A stretch of 64,000 bases of DNA from Streptococcus suis (GCA_029593505.1 JAKTNI010000003.1:62001-126000), one strand, 5' to 3'. Positions 9,252 through 18,361 are shown, counted from the first letter of the stretch. The notes: a model not told the origin generated them from the sequence alone. Translations and numbers: made by a program.

Positions 9252-9263
9252 CTCCTTTTGGAG
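9252..9263 (-). promoter_or_regulatory. Hairpin hiding the ribosome binding site of the GNAT gene
   Basis: CTCC-AAAA-GGAG on the minus strand, extendable by one T-A pair. The 3' arm is the Shine-Dalgarno sequence of the acetyltransferase, and the 5' arm begins two bases after the UGA of the upstream small ORF. A ribosome finishing the small ORF would cover the 5' arm and free the site. The pairing is seen; the coupling is inference. Confidence 0.45.
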
Positions 9264-9264
9264 A

Positions 9265-9330
9265 TCAGTTTTTCATAACCTCCACAAACCAATTTCTGAC
9301 TAAAACAACAGTAGTTTCTCTTACTTTCAT
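9265..9330 (-). CDS. Possible 21-aa leader peptide upstream of the GNAT gene
   Basis: Short ORF MKVRETTVVLVRNWFVEVMKN. The best start is the ATG at 9330, eight bases after a very strong ribosome site (AAAGGAGG); an in-frame ATG at 9336 lies too close to it. It follows a good promoter with a leader of about 20 nt and ends 19 bases before the acetyltransferase start. It resembles no family I know. The strong ribosome site and the hairpin just after its stop argue for a translated leader that controls the downstream gene, but a free small protein is possible. Confidence 0.5.
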   Translation of the reverse strand: MKVRETTVVLVRNWFVEVMKN

Positions 9331-9359
9331 CTTCATCGCCTCCTTTCAATTTCGAAACT

Positions 9360-9388
9360 ATTATAGCACATATATTTAGAAGTGTACA
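9360..9388 (-). promoter_or_regulatory. Promoter of the leader peptide-GNAT transcript
   Basis: Minus-strand -35 TGTACA (9383-9388), 17-bp spacer, extended -10 TGCTATAAT with hexamer at 9360-9365. Predicted start near 9353. Confidence 0.65.
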
Positions 9389-9519
9389 ACCACCTCTCGT
9401 TTTATATTATGCTATTTTAAAAGAGAATAGGATACTGTATTTCTAACTCCACATGCATCGTAAAATGCACAGAATCCTTTTACTCCTCACCAATAAGATT
9501 AGTCAAAATAATGCTTATT

Positions 9520-9528
9520 TGATATAAT
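9520..9528 (+). promoter_or_regulatory. Promoter of the HAD phosphatase gene (extended -10)
   Basis: TGATATAAT on the plus strand, hexamer 9523-9528, with no good -35. The rest of the 306-base gap 9337-9642 holds the divergent GNAT promoter and a weak TGCAT/ATGCA inverted repeat near 9455; I see no other gene in it. Confidence 0.5.
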
Positions 9529-9642
9529 TGTATAAGATAAATTCAAAGGTGTGTATCAGAGCAAAAAGCATTGATAAATAAAATAAACTTGTTTACAATC
9601 ATTAAACAGAATATCCTTTGAATCACTTTAAGGAGGAATGAT

Positions 9643-10458
9643 ATGATCAAATTGATTGCAATTGATATGGATGGAACACTTCTCAATGAAAAAAAAGAAC
9701 TAACACAACCACAAATTGATGCCATTCATAGTGCTGTTAAAACAGGGGTCATTGTTGTTCTCTGTACAGGTCGTCCTTTAGTGGGAGTAAAACCATTTAT
9801 TAAACAACTTGGTTTTGATACAAAAGACGAATACATCATCGTTAATAACGGTTGTTCTACTCACAGCACAAAGGATTGGAGTTTGCTAGATTGGGAGGAA
9901 TTATCTGCTTCCGATATTGACTACTTGAGTACCTTTACCAATAATGATGATGTCCAAATTTCTCTCTTTGACGAAGAAGAATATTTTGTTTTAGCAGAAA
10001 ATCCAAATGATAAAGTTTTGAGAGATGCTGGTCTCGTCAACATGACACCAATCTCACTAACGGTAACAGAAGCTCTGTCTGGTAAGTACCGCTTCTTCCA
10101 AGCCATGTTCGTTGGAGAAAAAGAGCCTATTGATCATTTTGAAACAACTCATAATTCCACTCTTAGTCAACGGTATTCAACCGTTCGTTCTCAACCCTAT
10201 CTTTTAGAAATTCTACCAAGTGGAGTTAGCAAAGCAACTGGACTTAAAAAATTAGCAGATCGTCTAGGAATACAAGCTGAAGAAATCATGGCACTAGGAG
10301 ATGCAAACAACGATCTTGAAATGCTTGAATTTGCTGGTTTGGGCATTGCAATGGGAAATGCCAATCAACAGGTCAAAGCAATTGCTCAAGATATAACTGA
10401 TACCAATGAAAACAACGGTGTTGCCAAATCTATTGAGAAATACATTTTACACAAATAA
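9643..10458 (+). CDS. Cof-type HAD-IIB family phosphatase (YidA-like sugar phosphatase)
   Basis: 271-aa haloacid dehalogenase superfamily hydrolase. Motif I is [13 protein letters not shown] at residues 7-19 with the nucleophilic Asp. Motif II is VVLCTGRP near 43. The type IIB cap lies in the middle, and motifs III/IV are [14 protein letters not shown] and [25 protein letters not shown] near 200-240. Likely a sugar-phosphate phosphatase of broad specificity; substrate not defined. Ribosome site AAGGAGGA. pepT follows 10 bases later, so they are probably co-transcribed. Confidence 0.92.
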   Translation: MIKLIAIDMDGTLLNEKKELTQPQIDAIHSAVKTGVIVVLCTGRPLVGVKPFIKQLGFDTKDEYIIVNNGCSTHSTKDWSLLDWEELSASDIDYLSTFTNNDDVQISLFDEEEYFVLAENPNDKVLRDAGLVNMTPISLTVTEALSGKYRFFQAMFVGEKEPIDHFETTHNSTLSQRYSTVRSQPYLLEILPSGVSKATGLKKLADRLGIQAEEIMALGDANNDLEMLEFAGLGIAMGNANQQVKAIAQDITDTNENNGVAKSIEKYILHK

Positions 10459-10468
10459 GGAGAAAAAA

Positions 10469-11692
10469 ATGAAATACCCTACTCTATTGGAACGTTTTTT
10501 AGTTTATGTCAAAGAGAATACACGCTCTGATGAACGTTCAACTACTACTCCGTCTACTCAGAACCAAGTAGACTTTGCAAAAAACATACTCTTGCCTGAA
10601 ATGAAGCGTATCGGTCTACAAGATGTTCGTTATCTCCCGAACGGTTTTGCTGTCGGTACACTACCTGCTAACGCCCCTCATCTTACTCGTAAAATTGGCT
10701 TTATTGCTCATATGGATACTGCTGATTTTAATGCAGAAGGTGTCAATCCACAAATCGTCGATAACTATGATGGGACTCCAATTCCCCTTGGTACTTCTGG
10801 TTATGAATTGCATCCAAAAGATTTTCCACAACTAGCAAACTATCATGGACAAACATTGGTTACAACTGACGGAACAACACTTCTAGGAGCTGATGATAAG
10901 TCTGGTATTGCTGAAATTATGACGGCTATTGAATTTTTGGTCAACAATCCAGATATTAAACATTGCGAGATTCGAGTTGGATTTGGACCTGATGAAGAAA
11001 TTGGTGTCGGAGCAGATAAATTTGATGCAGAGGACTTTGATGTAGATTTCGCTTATACTATGGATGGTGGCCCATTAGGCGAACTACAATACGAAACATT
11101 CAGTGCAGCTGGAGCTAAGATAGACTTTCTAGGTCGCAATGTACATCCGGGTTCTGCTAAAAATCAAATGATTAACGCCTTCCAAATGGCCATTGATTTC
11201 CATAACCAGCTACCTGAAGCAGAGCGGCCTGAAAAGACCGAAGGATATGAAGGATTCTTCCATCTCATGAATATGGAAGGAAGTGTAGATACAGCTTCTT
11301 CTACCTATATCATCCGTGATTTTGAAGAAACAGATTTCCAAGCTCGCAAACAACTCATGTTAGATATTGCTGATAAGATGAATAAAGAATTTGATACAGC
11401 GCGTGTTATCGTCCATCTGCACGACCAATATTACAATATGAAAAAAGTAATCGAAAAAGACCTCACACCTATCAATATTGCAAAAGAAGTTATGGAAAAC
11501 CTCAATATTACACCACTGATTGAACCTATTCGTGGCGGTACAGATGGCTCTAAAATTTCTTTCATGGGAATCCCAACACCAAATATCTTCGCAGGTGGCG
11601 AAAACATGCATGGACGCTTCGAATTTGTAAGTCTACAAACTATGGAAAAAGCTGTAGACGTTATTCTTGGGATCGTTTCTTACGATAAATAA
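10469..11692 (+). CDS. pepT: Peptidase T (tripeptide aminopeptidase)
   Basis: M20-family dizinc tripeptidase, 407 aa. Zinc ligands and catalytic motifs: AHMDTAD near residue 78, [11 protein letters not shown] near 136, [14 protein letters not shown] near 172, the dimerisation-domain NVHPGSAKN near 222, and C-terminal [13 protein letters not shown] near 375. The start is the ATG at 10469, six bases after AAGGAG, giving the family's normal length; an earlier in-frame start would overlap the phosphatase gene by 53 bases and lacks a ribosome site. Confidence 0.95.
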   Translation: MKYPTLLERFLVYVKENTRSDERSTTTPSTQNQVDFAKNILLPEMKRIGLQDVRYLPNGFAVGTLPANAPHLTRKIGFIAHMDTADFNAEGVNPQIVDNYDGTPIPLGTSGYELHPKDFPQLANYHGQTLVTTDGTTLLGADDKSGIAEIMTAIEFLVNNPDIKHCEIRVGFGPDEEIGVGADKFDAEDFDVDFAYTMDGGPLGELQYETFSAAGAKIDFLGRNVHPGSAKNQMINAFQMAIDFHNQLPEAERPEKTEGYEGFFHLMNMEGSVDTASSTYIIRDFEETDFQARKQLMLDIADKMNKEFDTARVIVHLHDQYYNMKKVIEKDLTPINIAKEVMENLNITPLIEPIRGGTDGSKISFMGIPTPNIFAGGENMHGRFEFVSLQTMEKAVDVILGIVSYDK

Positions 11693-11803
11693 AAGTCTTG
11701 GTAGAGTTTCCTCCTCTTTCATACAACATACAAAAATTATTGCATCGTAGTTGCAATACTGCTATAATTGAGAATATAATGTTACAAGGAGGAGACATCT
11801 ATC

Positions 11804-12178
11804 ATGTCATTACTTAATCTTTCTGCGACTTGGGGATTTTTATTAATTTGGTATCTTTTAACCATCATCTCTAATTATCTAATGTTTCAAAAAGCTGGAG
11901 AAGTTGGATGGAAAGCTTTGATTCCTTTGTACAATCTCTACGTTCAACAATGTATCACTTTTGGCAAAGAAAAAGGATTATTCATTATTTTGATATTCAT
12001 CCCATATGTAGGACCAGTCTATGTAGCTTATCTCACTTACTCTTTTGGACGAAGCTTTGGACTTAGCGCGATTCAAGCTGTGTTTTATATTCTATTTACG
12101 CAAATTTTCAATATTTATTTAGCTTTTAGTGACAGTCATCGTTATCAAGGAACACAACCTTTTTTTATCAATAATTAA
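11804..12178 (+). CDS. DUF5684 domain-containing small membrane protein
   Basis: 124 aa with about three membrane segments: residues 10-28, a second near 60-80 (LFIILIFIPYVGPVYVAYLTY) and a third near 92-108. The motif GEVGWKALIPLYNLYV near residue 32 is typical of DUF5684. No known activity. Strong ribosome site AAGGAGGAG. Single-gene transcript with its own terminator. Confidence 0.8.
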   Translation: MSLLNLSATWGFLLIWYLLTIISNYLMFQKAGEVGWKALIPLYNLYVQQCITFGKEKGLFIILIFIPYVGPVYVAYLTYSFGRSFGLSAIQAVFYILFTQIFNIYLAFSDSHRYQGTQPFFINN

Positions 12179-12184
12179 AAATGT

Positions 12185-12223
12185 AAAGTCTGCTATAGTA
12201 TCTAATTCTATAGTAGACTTTTT
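12185..12223 (+). terminator. Terminator after the DUF5684 gene
   Basis: AAAGTCTGCTATAG pairs with CTATAGTAGACTTT (one G-U) around a 9-nt loop, then Ts. Confidence 0.85.
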
Positions 12224-12574
12224 ATGTTGAAAAAAAGTCACTATACAACGACTTAAATCTTTTACACAATATAATCTCATATTATTAGAGCATATCTCCT
12301 ACACTTATCAATTGCTTATCAATAAAGAGGGAAACTGTTAGTTATTGGCTCCAATAAGAAACGATTGTATTAGATAATATAAAAAAATTAACAGTAAGAT
12401 AAGTATTATTTTAATAACTGTAGGTCTTCCCAAAATTACTCTAATCTAGTATTCAAACTCTATAAACACACAGTCTAACAAGTAATATCAAACTGAGCAA
12501 ATAACTCTCTAAAGCCGTATGCAACCAACCAGTTACAGGTTGTTGACTCTAACGGTAATATCTTAATCGAATAA
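12224..12574. other. AT-rich intergenic region with no gene seen
   Basis: About 350 bases between two terminators. I find no reading frame above ten codons with a ribosome site, no tRNA-like fold and no clear promoter. Small imperfect inverted repeats (for example CAACC...GGTTG near 12524-12545) are the only structure. It may be decayed sequence. Confidence 0.5.
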
Positions 12575-12612
12575 ATAATTACGCTCTTTCTTTAGAAAGA
12601 GCGTAATTATTA
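12575..12612. terminator. Bidirectional terminator after the DUF1304 gene
   Basis: Near-perfect 18-bp inverted repeat AATAATTACGCTCTTTCT / AGAAAGAGCGTAATTATT with a 2-base centre, reaching the stop codon of the minus-strand DUF1304 gene. AT-rich flanks allow termination either way. Confidence 0.65.
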
Positions 12613-12969
12613 TTTAACAAGTAAAATTGATATCAAGGTTACAATCGCAGGTCCACCCTGTGTCAACAGAATTTTAGGACTTGAGCTAATAGCTCCATAT
12701 CCTGCAGCACCAATAACAAAAAGAGTAAAGATAGTTACAATCTCCAAGTTACCAGTTACTATCCCATAACATAAAAATGTAGACAGTAATCCATTATAAA
12801 TCCCCTGATTTTTAAAAAGGGTTGTCACAGATTTACGTTGTAGTTCTTCTTTTTCCATTCCAAAAACACGACTAGTCGCATCTGAGTGTGTAGCAATAGT
12901 TTCCAAATACATGATATAAAAATGTTCAATTGCTACTAAGCTAGCACAAATTATTGTAAAAATAGACAT
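12610..12969 (-). CDS. DUF1304 family membrane protein
   Basis: 119 aa with four hydrophobic segments (about 4-22, 52-70, 76-94, 102-117). Family features are an N-terminal LVAIEHFYIMYLET with E and H in the first helix and FKNQGIYNGLLSTFLCYG near 51. Function is unknown. It lies 25 bases downstream of the marR gene and is probably regulated by it. Confidence 0.85.
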   Translation of the reverse strand: MSIFTIICASLVAIEHFYIMYLETIATHSDATSRVFGMEKEELQRKSVTTLFKNQGIYNGLLSTFLCYGIVTGNLEIVTIFTLFVIGAAGYGAISSSPKILLTQGGPAIVTLISILLVK

Positions 12970-12994
12970 AAGATTCTCCTAAAATGATTTATAG

Positions 12995-13420
12995 TTATAA
13001 AGGTAAGTTTTGTAAACCATACAACAACTTATCCAGAAGATTTTTGAGTTGCTTTCTTTCAGAAAGAGTAAGAATGCTATTCATTTCTGCTTTGACTTCA
13101 AGATGATGTTTAGGAGGTTTTTCTACTAATACAATCAAAGCCTTATGGGTTGGTTGAACAAGAATTTCTCGTTGATTTGTAGCATTGCGCTGACGACTAA
13201 CATACCCATTTCCCTCTAATATTTTTAAATGGCGCGTAATGGCAGCACGATCAATTTGTAATTTTTCTTGTAAGGTTTGTTGAGAAAGCTGAAAATCCTT
13301 CATCAATAATTGCAACATACGGTAGCGCGTTAAACTAATGCCCAACTGTTTTTCAAAAAGATTGGAAATAGTCTCATCTGCTACTTTTAAGTGATATAAT
13401 AATTCTTCTATTTCTAACAT
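12995..13420 (-). CDS. MarR family transcriptional regulator
   Basis: 141-aa winged-helix DNA-binding protein. The recognition region is [30 protein letters not shown] (about residues 50-79), followed by the wing REILVQPT and a C-terminal dimerisation helix. First gene of a two-gene unit with the DUF1304 protein. Its leader contains overlapping ATCAA/TTGAT palindromes, which suggests autoregulation. Ligand unknown. Confidence 0.9.
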   Translation of the reverse strand: MLEIEELLYHLKVADETISNLFEKQLGISLTRYRMLQLLMKDFQLSQQTLQEKLQIDRAAITRHLKILEGNGYVSRQRNATNQREILVQPTHKALIVLVEKPPKHHLEVKAEMNSILTLSERKQLKNLLDKLLYGLQNLPL

Positions 13421-13440
13421 ACATCTCCTTTAATTGACTT

Positions 13441-13460
13441 ATCAACAGTTGATTTATCAA
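13441..13460. promoter_or_regulatory. Candidate MarR operator
   Basis: Two overlapping palindromes, ATCAACAGTTGAT (13441-13453) and TTGATTTATCAA (13449-13460), together give three alternating half-sites. They sit just upstream of the marR ribosome site, and the divergent threonine exporter gene starts 115 bases away. Binding is inferred. Confidence 0.45.
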
Positions 13461-13574
13461 TCATATCATATTTCAAGCCATTATCAAGTAATTTGCTTCT
13501 CTTGTATTTTCAATGCTATCTCTCCAAGTAAAATCTGTTATAATAGAAAGAAAGATAATGGAAGGAATCTGCGG

Positions 13575-14333
13575 ATGGAAAGTAACCCAAAACTAAATAC
13601 AGTCATTGATATTCTAATGCTAGCAGGCTCTATTTTAGCCCAAAGCGGTGCAGAAATTCATCGCGTTGAAGATACAATGATTCGGATCGCTCATTCACAA
13701 GGCATTTATGATGCCAATGTCTTAGCTATTCCATCTGCTATTTTTTTCTCCATTGATCACACCAACATATCACGAATGAAGCGAATTGTTCATTCTAGCT
13801 ATGATATGCAAAAGGTCTGCGATGTCAATCACATCTCACGTTCTCTCGTCAATAAAGAAATTAGTTTAGAAGAAGCATTGAATCAATTGCATGCCATAAA
13901 AAATCAACCTGCTCCTTATACTAAAATAGAATTGTCTATTGCTGCTGTTATTGCTGCTACTTTCTTTACAATTATGTTGGGCGGAGGTTTATGGGATGCA
14001 CTTGGAACAGTGCTAGTAACCGGTTTAGCCTTTCCTACTTCACAATTCATCCACCGATATGTTGGAATTGATTTCGTATCCACTTTTGTGGGAGCTTTTA
14101 TCTTTTCTGCTACTTCGTATTGGTTAGCAGCAAGATTCACTCTTCCTATCAATCCAAATATTATAAATGCCGGTGCTGTCATGCCATTTGTACCAGGAAT
14201 TGCTTTTACAAACGCCATTCGAGATCTCATGACCAATCACATCAATACTGGTATGACAAAAATTTTTCAAACAGTTCTTACTATTCTAGCCTTAGGCGCT
14301 GGAACAACTGTCGCGCTCATTATTGTGAGGTAA
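13575..14333 (+). CDS. Threonine/serine exporter family protein, large subunit (YjjP/ThrE N-terminal type)
   Basis: 252 aa. The N-terminal cytoplasmic domain has the family motif MLAGSILAQSGAEIHRVEDTM near residue 15. Several membrane segments follow from about residue 115 (IAAVIAATFFTIMLGGG) to the C-terminus. PFVPGIAFTNAIRD near 210 is conserved. The start at 13575 was chosen for AAGGAATCTGC just upstream and the normal family N-terminus; earlier in-frame codons lack a ribosome site. It works with the small subunit 9 bases downstream. Predicted export of threonine/serine rests on the family only. Confidence 0.82.
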   Translation: MESNPKLNTVIDILMLAGSILAQSGAEIHRVEDTMIRIAHSQGIYDANVLAIPSAIFFSIDHTNISRMKRIVHSSYDMQKVCDVNHISRSLVNKEISLEEALNQLHAIKNQPAPYTKIELSIAAVIAATFFTIMLGGGLWDALGTVLVTGLAFPTSQFIHRYVGIDFVSTFVGAFIFSATSYWLAARFTLPINPNIINAGAVMPFVPGIAFTNAIRDLMTNHINTGMTKIFQTVLTILALGAGTTVALIIVR

Positions 14334-14342
14334 TTTATTATC

Positions 14343-14789
14343 ATGTTCAACTTTTTACTACAAGCGTTAGCATCTTATATTGCGATTGCAGGTATTTTAG
14401 TTCTTTTAAATGTTCAAAAGAAGATGTTGATCCCCGGTGGTCTTTTAGGAATGATTGTTTGGCTTATATACTTGCTACTTCTTGAACCAACTAACGTTTT
14501 GATTGCAACCTTTATTGCTGCTATTATCGGTTCCTGCATCAGTCAGATAATGAGTATCCTTCTAAAAACTCCGTCGGTAATCTTTTCTTTTGCCATCTTA
14601 GCTCCTCTAGTTCCGGGGTATCATGCTTATATGGCAACCACACACTTTGTTTCAGGCAATCATATTCAAGCCTTAACGAATATTACCACAGTTCTAACAC
14701 TTGCTTTAGTCATTCCAATTGGTATGACTAGTGGTACTATTCTTCTAAGATTATATCAGAGTATATACAGTAACAAAAAGTACCGTTGA
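14343..14789 (+). CDS. Threonine/serine exporter family protein, small subunit (YjjB type)
   Basis: 148 aa with four to five membrane segments. The ThrE_2-type signature APLVPGYHAYMATTHFVSGN lies near residue 85 and a final helix near 118-136. In many bacteria this half is fused to the large subunit as ThrE; here they are separate adjacent genes. Confidence 0.82.
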   Translation: MFNFLLQALASYIAIAGILVLLNVQKKMLIPGGLLGMIVWLIYLLLLEPTNVLIATFIAAIIGSCISQIMSILLKTPSVIFSFAILAPLVPGYHAYMATTHFVSGNHIQALTNITTVLTLALVIPIGMTSGTILLRLYQSIYSNKKYR

Positions 14790-14848
14790 TTTCTTGCAAA
14801 TCATTGGTCTTTTTGTTACAATCAACCTTTATGATGAATGGAGAAGAT

Positions 14849-16042
14849 ATGAACAAAGTAACCAATAATCTAAAACTCGCTGAACGTGGTGCATTGCTAT
14901 CTATCATTTCTTATGTTATTTTATCAGGTATTAAACTTGCTGCTGGAGAACATTTTCATTCTGAAGCTCTCAAAGCTGATGCTTTTAATAATATCTCTGA
15001 TATTATTGGCAATATCGCTGTACTGATTGGTCTCAGAATGGCTCAAAAGCCAGCAGATACAGACCATAAATTTGGGCACTGGAAAATAGAAGATTTGGCT
15101 AGCTTGATGACTTCTTTCATCATGTTCGTAGTTGGATTTCAACTTCTTTACTCCACCATACAAAAATTAGTAGATCATTCGCCTATTGAAGTAGATATAG
15201 CAGGTGCTATCGTTGGTATCTTTTCAGCTTTTGTCATGCTAGCAGTTTATACTTACAATCAATACTTAGCAAAAAAAGTACATTCTAAGGGATTAGAAGC
15301 TACTGCTAAAGACAATCTTTCCGATGCAGTCATTTCAATTGGTACTTCTATCGCTATTTTCTCAGCAGCTTTTAATTTACCAATTGTGGACAAGATTGCT
15401 GCTATCATTATTACATTGTTTATTTTAAAAACAGCTTATAGTATCTTCATGGAAAGCTTCTTCACTCTAACGGATGGTTTCGATGAAGAGCTTCTACGCA
15501 AATATGAACAAGATATTCTTAAACTTCCTAAAATTATATCTGTAAAAGCTCTAAGAGGGCGAACGTATGGTGCTAATATCTACTTAGATATTGTTTTAGA
15601 GATGAACCCAGATTTATCAGTATACGAAAGTCATGAAATTACAGAACAGGTTGAACAATTGCTCACCTTAAAACATGGCATTTTTGATGTAGATATTCAT
15701 GTAGAACCTTCTGCACTTCCTCACGATGAAATGTATGAACATGTCTATGATAAATTATTCCGATTTGAAGTCATGATCCAAGCACATGAGAAAGGTTATG
15801 AGAACTTGATTGATCGCAACTATCTTCTAATTGATGCAAACGGCCACTATCATGATAAATCTCAAATGTTGACTCAACATTCTATTCAATCTACCTATCT
15901 AACCAATTATCAAATGACCTCAATTAGTCAAAAATCAAAACTTGTTACCTTTGAAATTGGTGAGTATGTACACACTTCTTTATGGCGTCGACATGAAACA
16001 TGGACAGTCTTATTCCATCAAATTTCTAAAAAACATATGTAA
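14849..16042 (+). CDS. mntE: Cation diffusion facilitator, manganese exporter MntE
   Basis: 397-aa CDF transporter with six membrane helices and a long C-terminal cytoplasmic domain. The transport site reads N47 and D51 in helix 2 (AFNNISDI) and D155 and D159 in helix 5 (KDNLSDAV). That N-D-D-D set is known for the streptococcal manganese exporter MntE, whereas zinc exporters use D-D-H-D. The protein has an extra ~100 residues at the C-terminus beyond the minimal CDF fold, as in MntE. The start at 14849 follows GGAGAA; the upstream in-frame codon overlaps the previous gene and lacks a ribosome site. Confidence 0.82.
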   Translation: MNKVTNNLKLAERGALLSIISYVILSGIKLAAGEHFHSEALKADAFNNISDIIGNIAVLIGLRMAQKPADTDHKFGHWKIEDLASLMTSFIMFVVGFQLLYSTIQKLVDHSPIEVDIAGAIVGIFSAFVMLAVYTYNQYLAKKVHSKGLEATAKDNLSDAVISIGTSIAIFSAAFNLPIVDKIAAIIITLFILKTAYSIFMESFFTLTDGFDEELLRKYEQDILKLPKIISVKALRGRTYGANIYLDIVLEMNPDLSVYESHEITEQVEQLLTLKHGIFDVDIHVEPSALPHDEMYEHVYDKLFRFEVMIQAHEKGYENLIDRNYLLIDANGHYHDKSQMLTQHSIQSTYLTNYQMTSISQKSKLVTFEIGEYVHTSLWRRHETWTVLFHQISKKHM

Positions 16043-16070
16043 AGCTAATCAGTCATGATTAGCTTTTTTA
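16041..16070 (+). terminator. Terminator after mntE
   Basis: AAAGCTAATCA / TGATTAGCTTT stem with 4-nt loop, followed by Ts. Confidence 0.88.
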
Positions 16071-16077
16071 GAGTACA

Positions 16078-16102
16078 TAAAAAGAGCCATCATTGTGGCT
16101 CT
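16078..16102 (-). terminator. Terminator of the amino-acid ABC transporter operon
   Basis: AGAGCCA / TGGCTCT stem with 6-nt loop; five Ts follow on the minus strand. Confidence 0.8.
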
Positions 16103-16109
16103 ATACTAA

Positions 16110-16949
16110 TTATTCTTTTATTTCATTTGCTGCTACGTCATCTCCAAACCATTTTTGAGAGATTTCTTGGAATTGCCCTTCCTTGTACAACTCTGACAAT
16201 GCTTTGTTGATGTTTGCAACAAGAGTTTTATCCGATTGACGTGCACCGACTGCAAAGGTTTCATTTTCAAAACCAACATCAATAATATTATAATCAGCAA
16301 TAATTCCTTCTTGCTCCAAATAATAATTTGCATAAACACGATCAATCAATAAACCATCAATACGATCATTTTTTAAATCAATCAACGCCTCGTTGAATGT
16401 CGCATACTGGCTGGCATCATTGCCTTTTACACTATTTTTCAAAACATCTGGCTGTGAAGAAAACACAGAATAGCCTGCCGAACCAGATTGAGCACCTAGT
16501 GTCTTATCTTTCATACCAGATACATCGCTGATATTAGACGATTTTTTTGTGACCAATACTTGTTGATTATCCATGTAAGAATTTGTAAAGAGAACTTTTG
16601 TCTTCCTTTCTTCTGTAACAGAGTATCCATTCCAAATCAAATCAATATTTCCATTATTTAACTCTGTCTCTTTCAAATCCCAATCAATTGGTTGCCACTT
16701 TATATCAATATCATATTTTTTAAATACAGCTGTAGCTAAATCAATATCAAATCCAGTATACTCTCCATTTTTTTCTTCAAATCCCATTGGAACGAAGGTT
16801 TTATCAAAACCAATTGTAATGGACTTGTCGGATTCATAGGTCGACCAATTATCCGTTTTAGTTGCTGATTCTCCTGATCCACAAGCTACAAGAGTTAAAC
16901 TAGTTACAAGAGCGGTTGCTCCAAGGAATATTTTTTTCATATTTATCAT
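16110..16949 (-). CDS. Amino-acid ABC transporter substrate-binding lipoprotein
   Basis: 279 aa. Lipoprotein signal peptide with lipobox LVAC just before GSGESATK (cysteine near residue 23). Family 3 solute-binding motifs are visible: KSITIGFDKTFVPMGFEEKNGEYTGFDIDLATAVFKK near 43-80, NLDLIWNG-like NIDLIWNGYSVTEERK near 105, and GAQSGSAGYSVF near 152. Ligand is a polar amino acid, identity unknown. The start at 16949 is preferred because GAGGTGAA lies just ahead, though the ATG three codons on is possible. Last gene of a permease-ATPase-receptor operon. Confidence 0.9.
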   Translation of the reverse strand: MINMKKIFLGATALVTSLTLVACGSGESATKTDNWSTYESDKSITIGFDKTFVPMGFEEKNGEYTGFDIDLATAVFKKYDIDIKWQPIDWDLKETELNNGNIDLIWNGYSVTEERKTKVLFTNSYMDNQQVLVTKKSSNISDVSGMKDKTLGAQSGSAGYSVFSSQPDVLKNSVKGNDASQYATFNEALIDLKNDRIDGLLIDRVYANYYLEQEGIIADYNIIDVGFENETFAVGARQSDKTLVANINKALSELYKEGQFQEISQKWFGDDVAANEIKE

Positions 16950-16957
16950 ATTTCACC

Positions 16958-17590
16958 TCAATGTTTTGGTTCAATTTTGATGATTTCATCTGCGATATGT
17001 TCAGCAAACTGCATATCATGAGTAACGACAATTTGTGTAATCCCTGTTTTCTTATTTTCGAGAATCAATTTCTCGACTTCTCTTCTAAGTTCGGGATCCA
17101 AAGCTGAAGTTGGTTCATCGTAGCCAATAATCTCAGGATCAATCATCATAGCACGAGCCAATGCAACCCGCTGCTTTTGTCCACCCGATAAGGAAAATGG
17201 ATAAGCAGTTGCGTGATTTGCTAGCCCAAGAGTATTCAAAAGTTTACGGGCTTTGTCTTCTGCATCTGAACGCGACATGTTCTGCGTTTTCATTGGAGAG
17301 AGAACCAAATTTTCCAATACGGATAAGTGTGGAAAAAGTTGGAAATCTTGAAAGACAAAGCCCAGCAAATGTCGTTTCTCTAATTCTTCAAGTGGCAGTT
17401 CTTGACCATTATAAATCAAGGTGCCTGAATCAATAGTCTCCAACCCGGCTAACATCCGTAATAGAGTTGTTTTTCCTCCACCAGATTGACCTACAATAGC
17501 TATGATTTTTCCTTCTGGAATTACCAAATCATAATTGGAGAAAATCTGTTTTTGATCAAAACGTTTTGATAGATTACGTAACTCTAGCAT
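16958..17590 (-). CDS. Amino-acid ABC transporter ATP-binding protein
   Basis: 210-aa ATPase. Walker A GQSGGGKTT near residue 34, Q-loop FQDFQLFPHLSV near 79, signature LSGGQKQRVALARAM near 132, Walker B IIGYDEPTSALD near 155 (a tyrosine replaces the usual L/F before D), and H-loop VVTHDM near 189. The second of two adjacent ATGs was chosen because GGAGG lies five bases before it. Energises uptake with the permease 9 bases upstream and the lipoprotein downstream. Confidence 0.92.
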   Translation of the reverse strand: MLELRNLSKRFDQKQIFSNYDLVIPEGKIIAIVGQSGGGKTTLLRMLAGLETIDSGTLIYNGQELPLEELEKRHLLGFVFQDFQLFPHLSVLENLVLSPMKTQNMSRSDAEDKARKLLNTLGLANHATAYPFSLSGGQKQRVALARAMMIDPEIIGYDEPTSALDPELRREVEKLILENKKTGITQIVVTHDMQFAEHIADEIIKIEPKH

Positions 17591-17599
17591 CATTTCCTC

Positions 17600-18241
17600 C
17601 TATCTATAGTAGTCAAACTTCTTTTCCACTTGTTTAGAAACCAATGTCACAGCTCCAATCATCAAGAGATAGATTGCTCCTGCAATAAACATAGGTGCTA
17701 AACTAGCGTCACGGTTTGCAGCTGTACGACTGGCTAATAAAAGATCACTCACTCCTAAAGCATACACTAGAGAGGTATCTTTAACCAAAGTCATCACTTC
17801 ATTGAATACACTTGGTAAAACAATTTTTACAACTTGTGGCAAGACAATATAACGAATCGTCTGAACAGGAGTGAATTTTAATACCTTAGCTGCTTCATAT
17901 TGACCTGCAGGAATTGCCTCGATACCACCACGGAAAATTTCTGAAAAGTATGCTGCATAGTTAAGCGTAAATGCAATGATAACAGCTGGCATCCTATCGA
18001 AAGTAATTCCTACACTCGGTAAAACATAATAAACAAAAATTAATTGCAAAAGTAAAGGCGTCCCGCGCATGATCAATACATAGAAATTCAATAACCACTG
18101 TAATGGCTTAAACTTAATTTGCATCAAAAAGGCAACAACAGCTCCAAGAGGTAACGATAAAACCAGTACAAGAACAAATACCTGTAAAGAGATGATTGCA
18201 CCATTTAATAAACTGGGCAGAACTTCCAAGATATAATTCAT
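17600..18241 (-). CDS. Amino-acid ABC transporter permease
   Basis: 213-aa HisM/GlnP-type permease with five predicted membrane helices. The N-terminal LPSLLNGAIISLQVFVLVLVLSLPLG and the EAA loop EAAKVLKFTPVQTIRYIVLPQVVKIVLPS (about residues 133-161) are diagnostic. First gene of the operon; a TGTTATACT extended -10 lies 31 bases upstream. It probably forms a homodimer, as only one permease gene is present. Confidence 0.92.
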   Translation of the reverse strand: MNYILEVLPSLLNGAIISLQVFVLVLVLSLPLGAVVAFLMQIKFKPLQWLLNFYVLIMRGTPLLLQLIFVYYVLPSVGITFDRMPAVIIAFTLNYAAYFSEIFRGGIEAIPAGQYEAAKVLKFTPVQTIRYIVLPQVVKIVLPSVFNEVMTLVKDTSLVYALGVSDLLLASRTAANRDASLAPMFIAGAIYLLMIGAVTLVSKQVEKKFDYYR

Positions 18242-18271
18242 AGAGCTCTCCTAAAAGAATTGTTAGATTCT

Positions 18272-18280
18272 AGTATAACA
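18272..18280 (-). promoter_or_regulatory. Promoter of the amino-acid ABC operon (extended -10)
   Basis: TGTTATACT on the minus strand with hexamer at 18272-18277; the -35 is weak. The glmS-side terminator lies about 80 bases further downstream on the opposite flank of this gap. Confidence 0.55.
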
Positions 18281-18361
18281 GAAATTCCTTTGATTTAAAA
18301 GATATTTGTCAGAATTTTTCTTATCTTTAATATATTTCTTAAATATATTTCTTATAAAATC

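Noticed and set aside
12224..12574. Short ORF beginning ATGTTGAAAAAAAG near 12224 as a peptide gene
   Set aside because: Ten codons, no ribosome site, and it overlaps a terminator tail.
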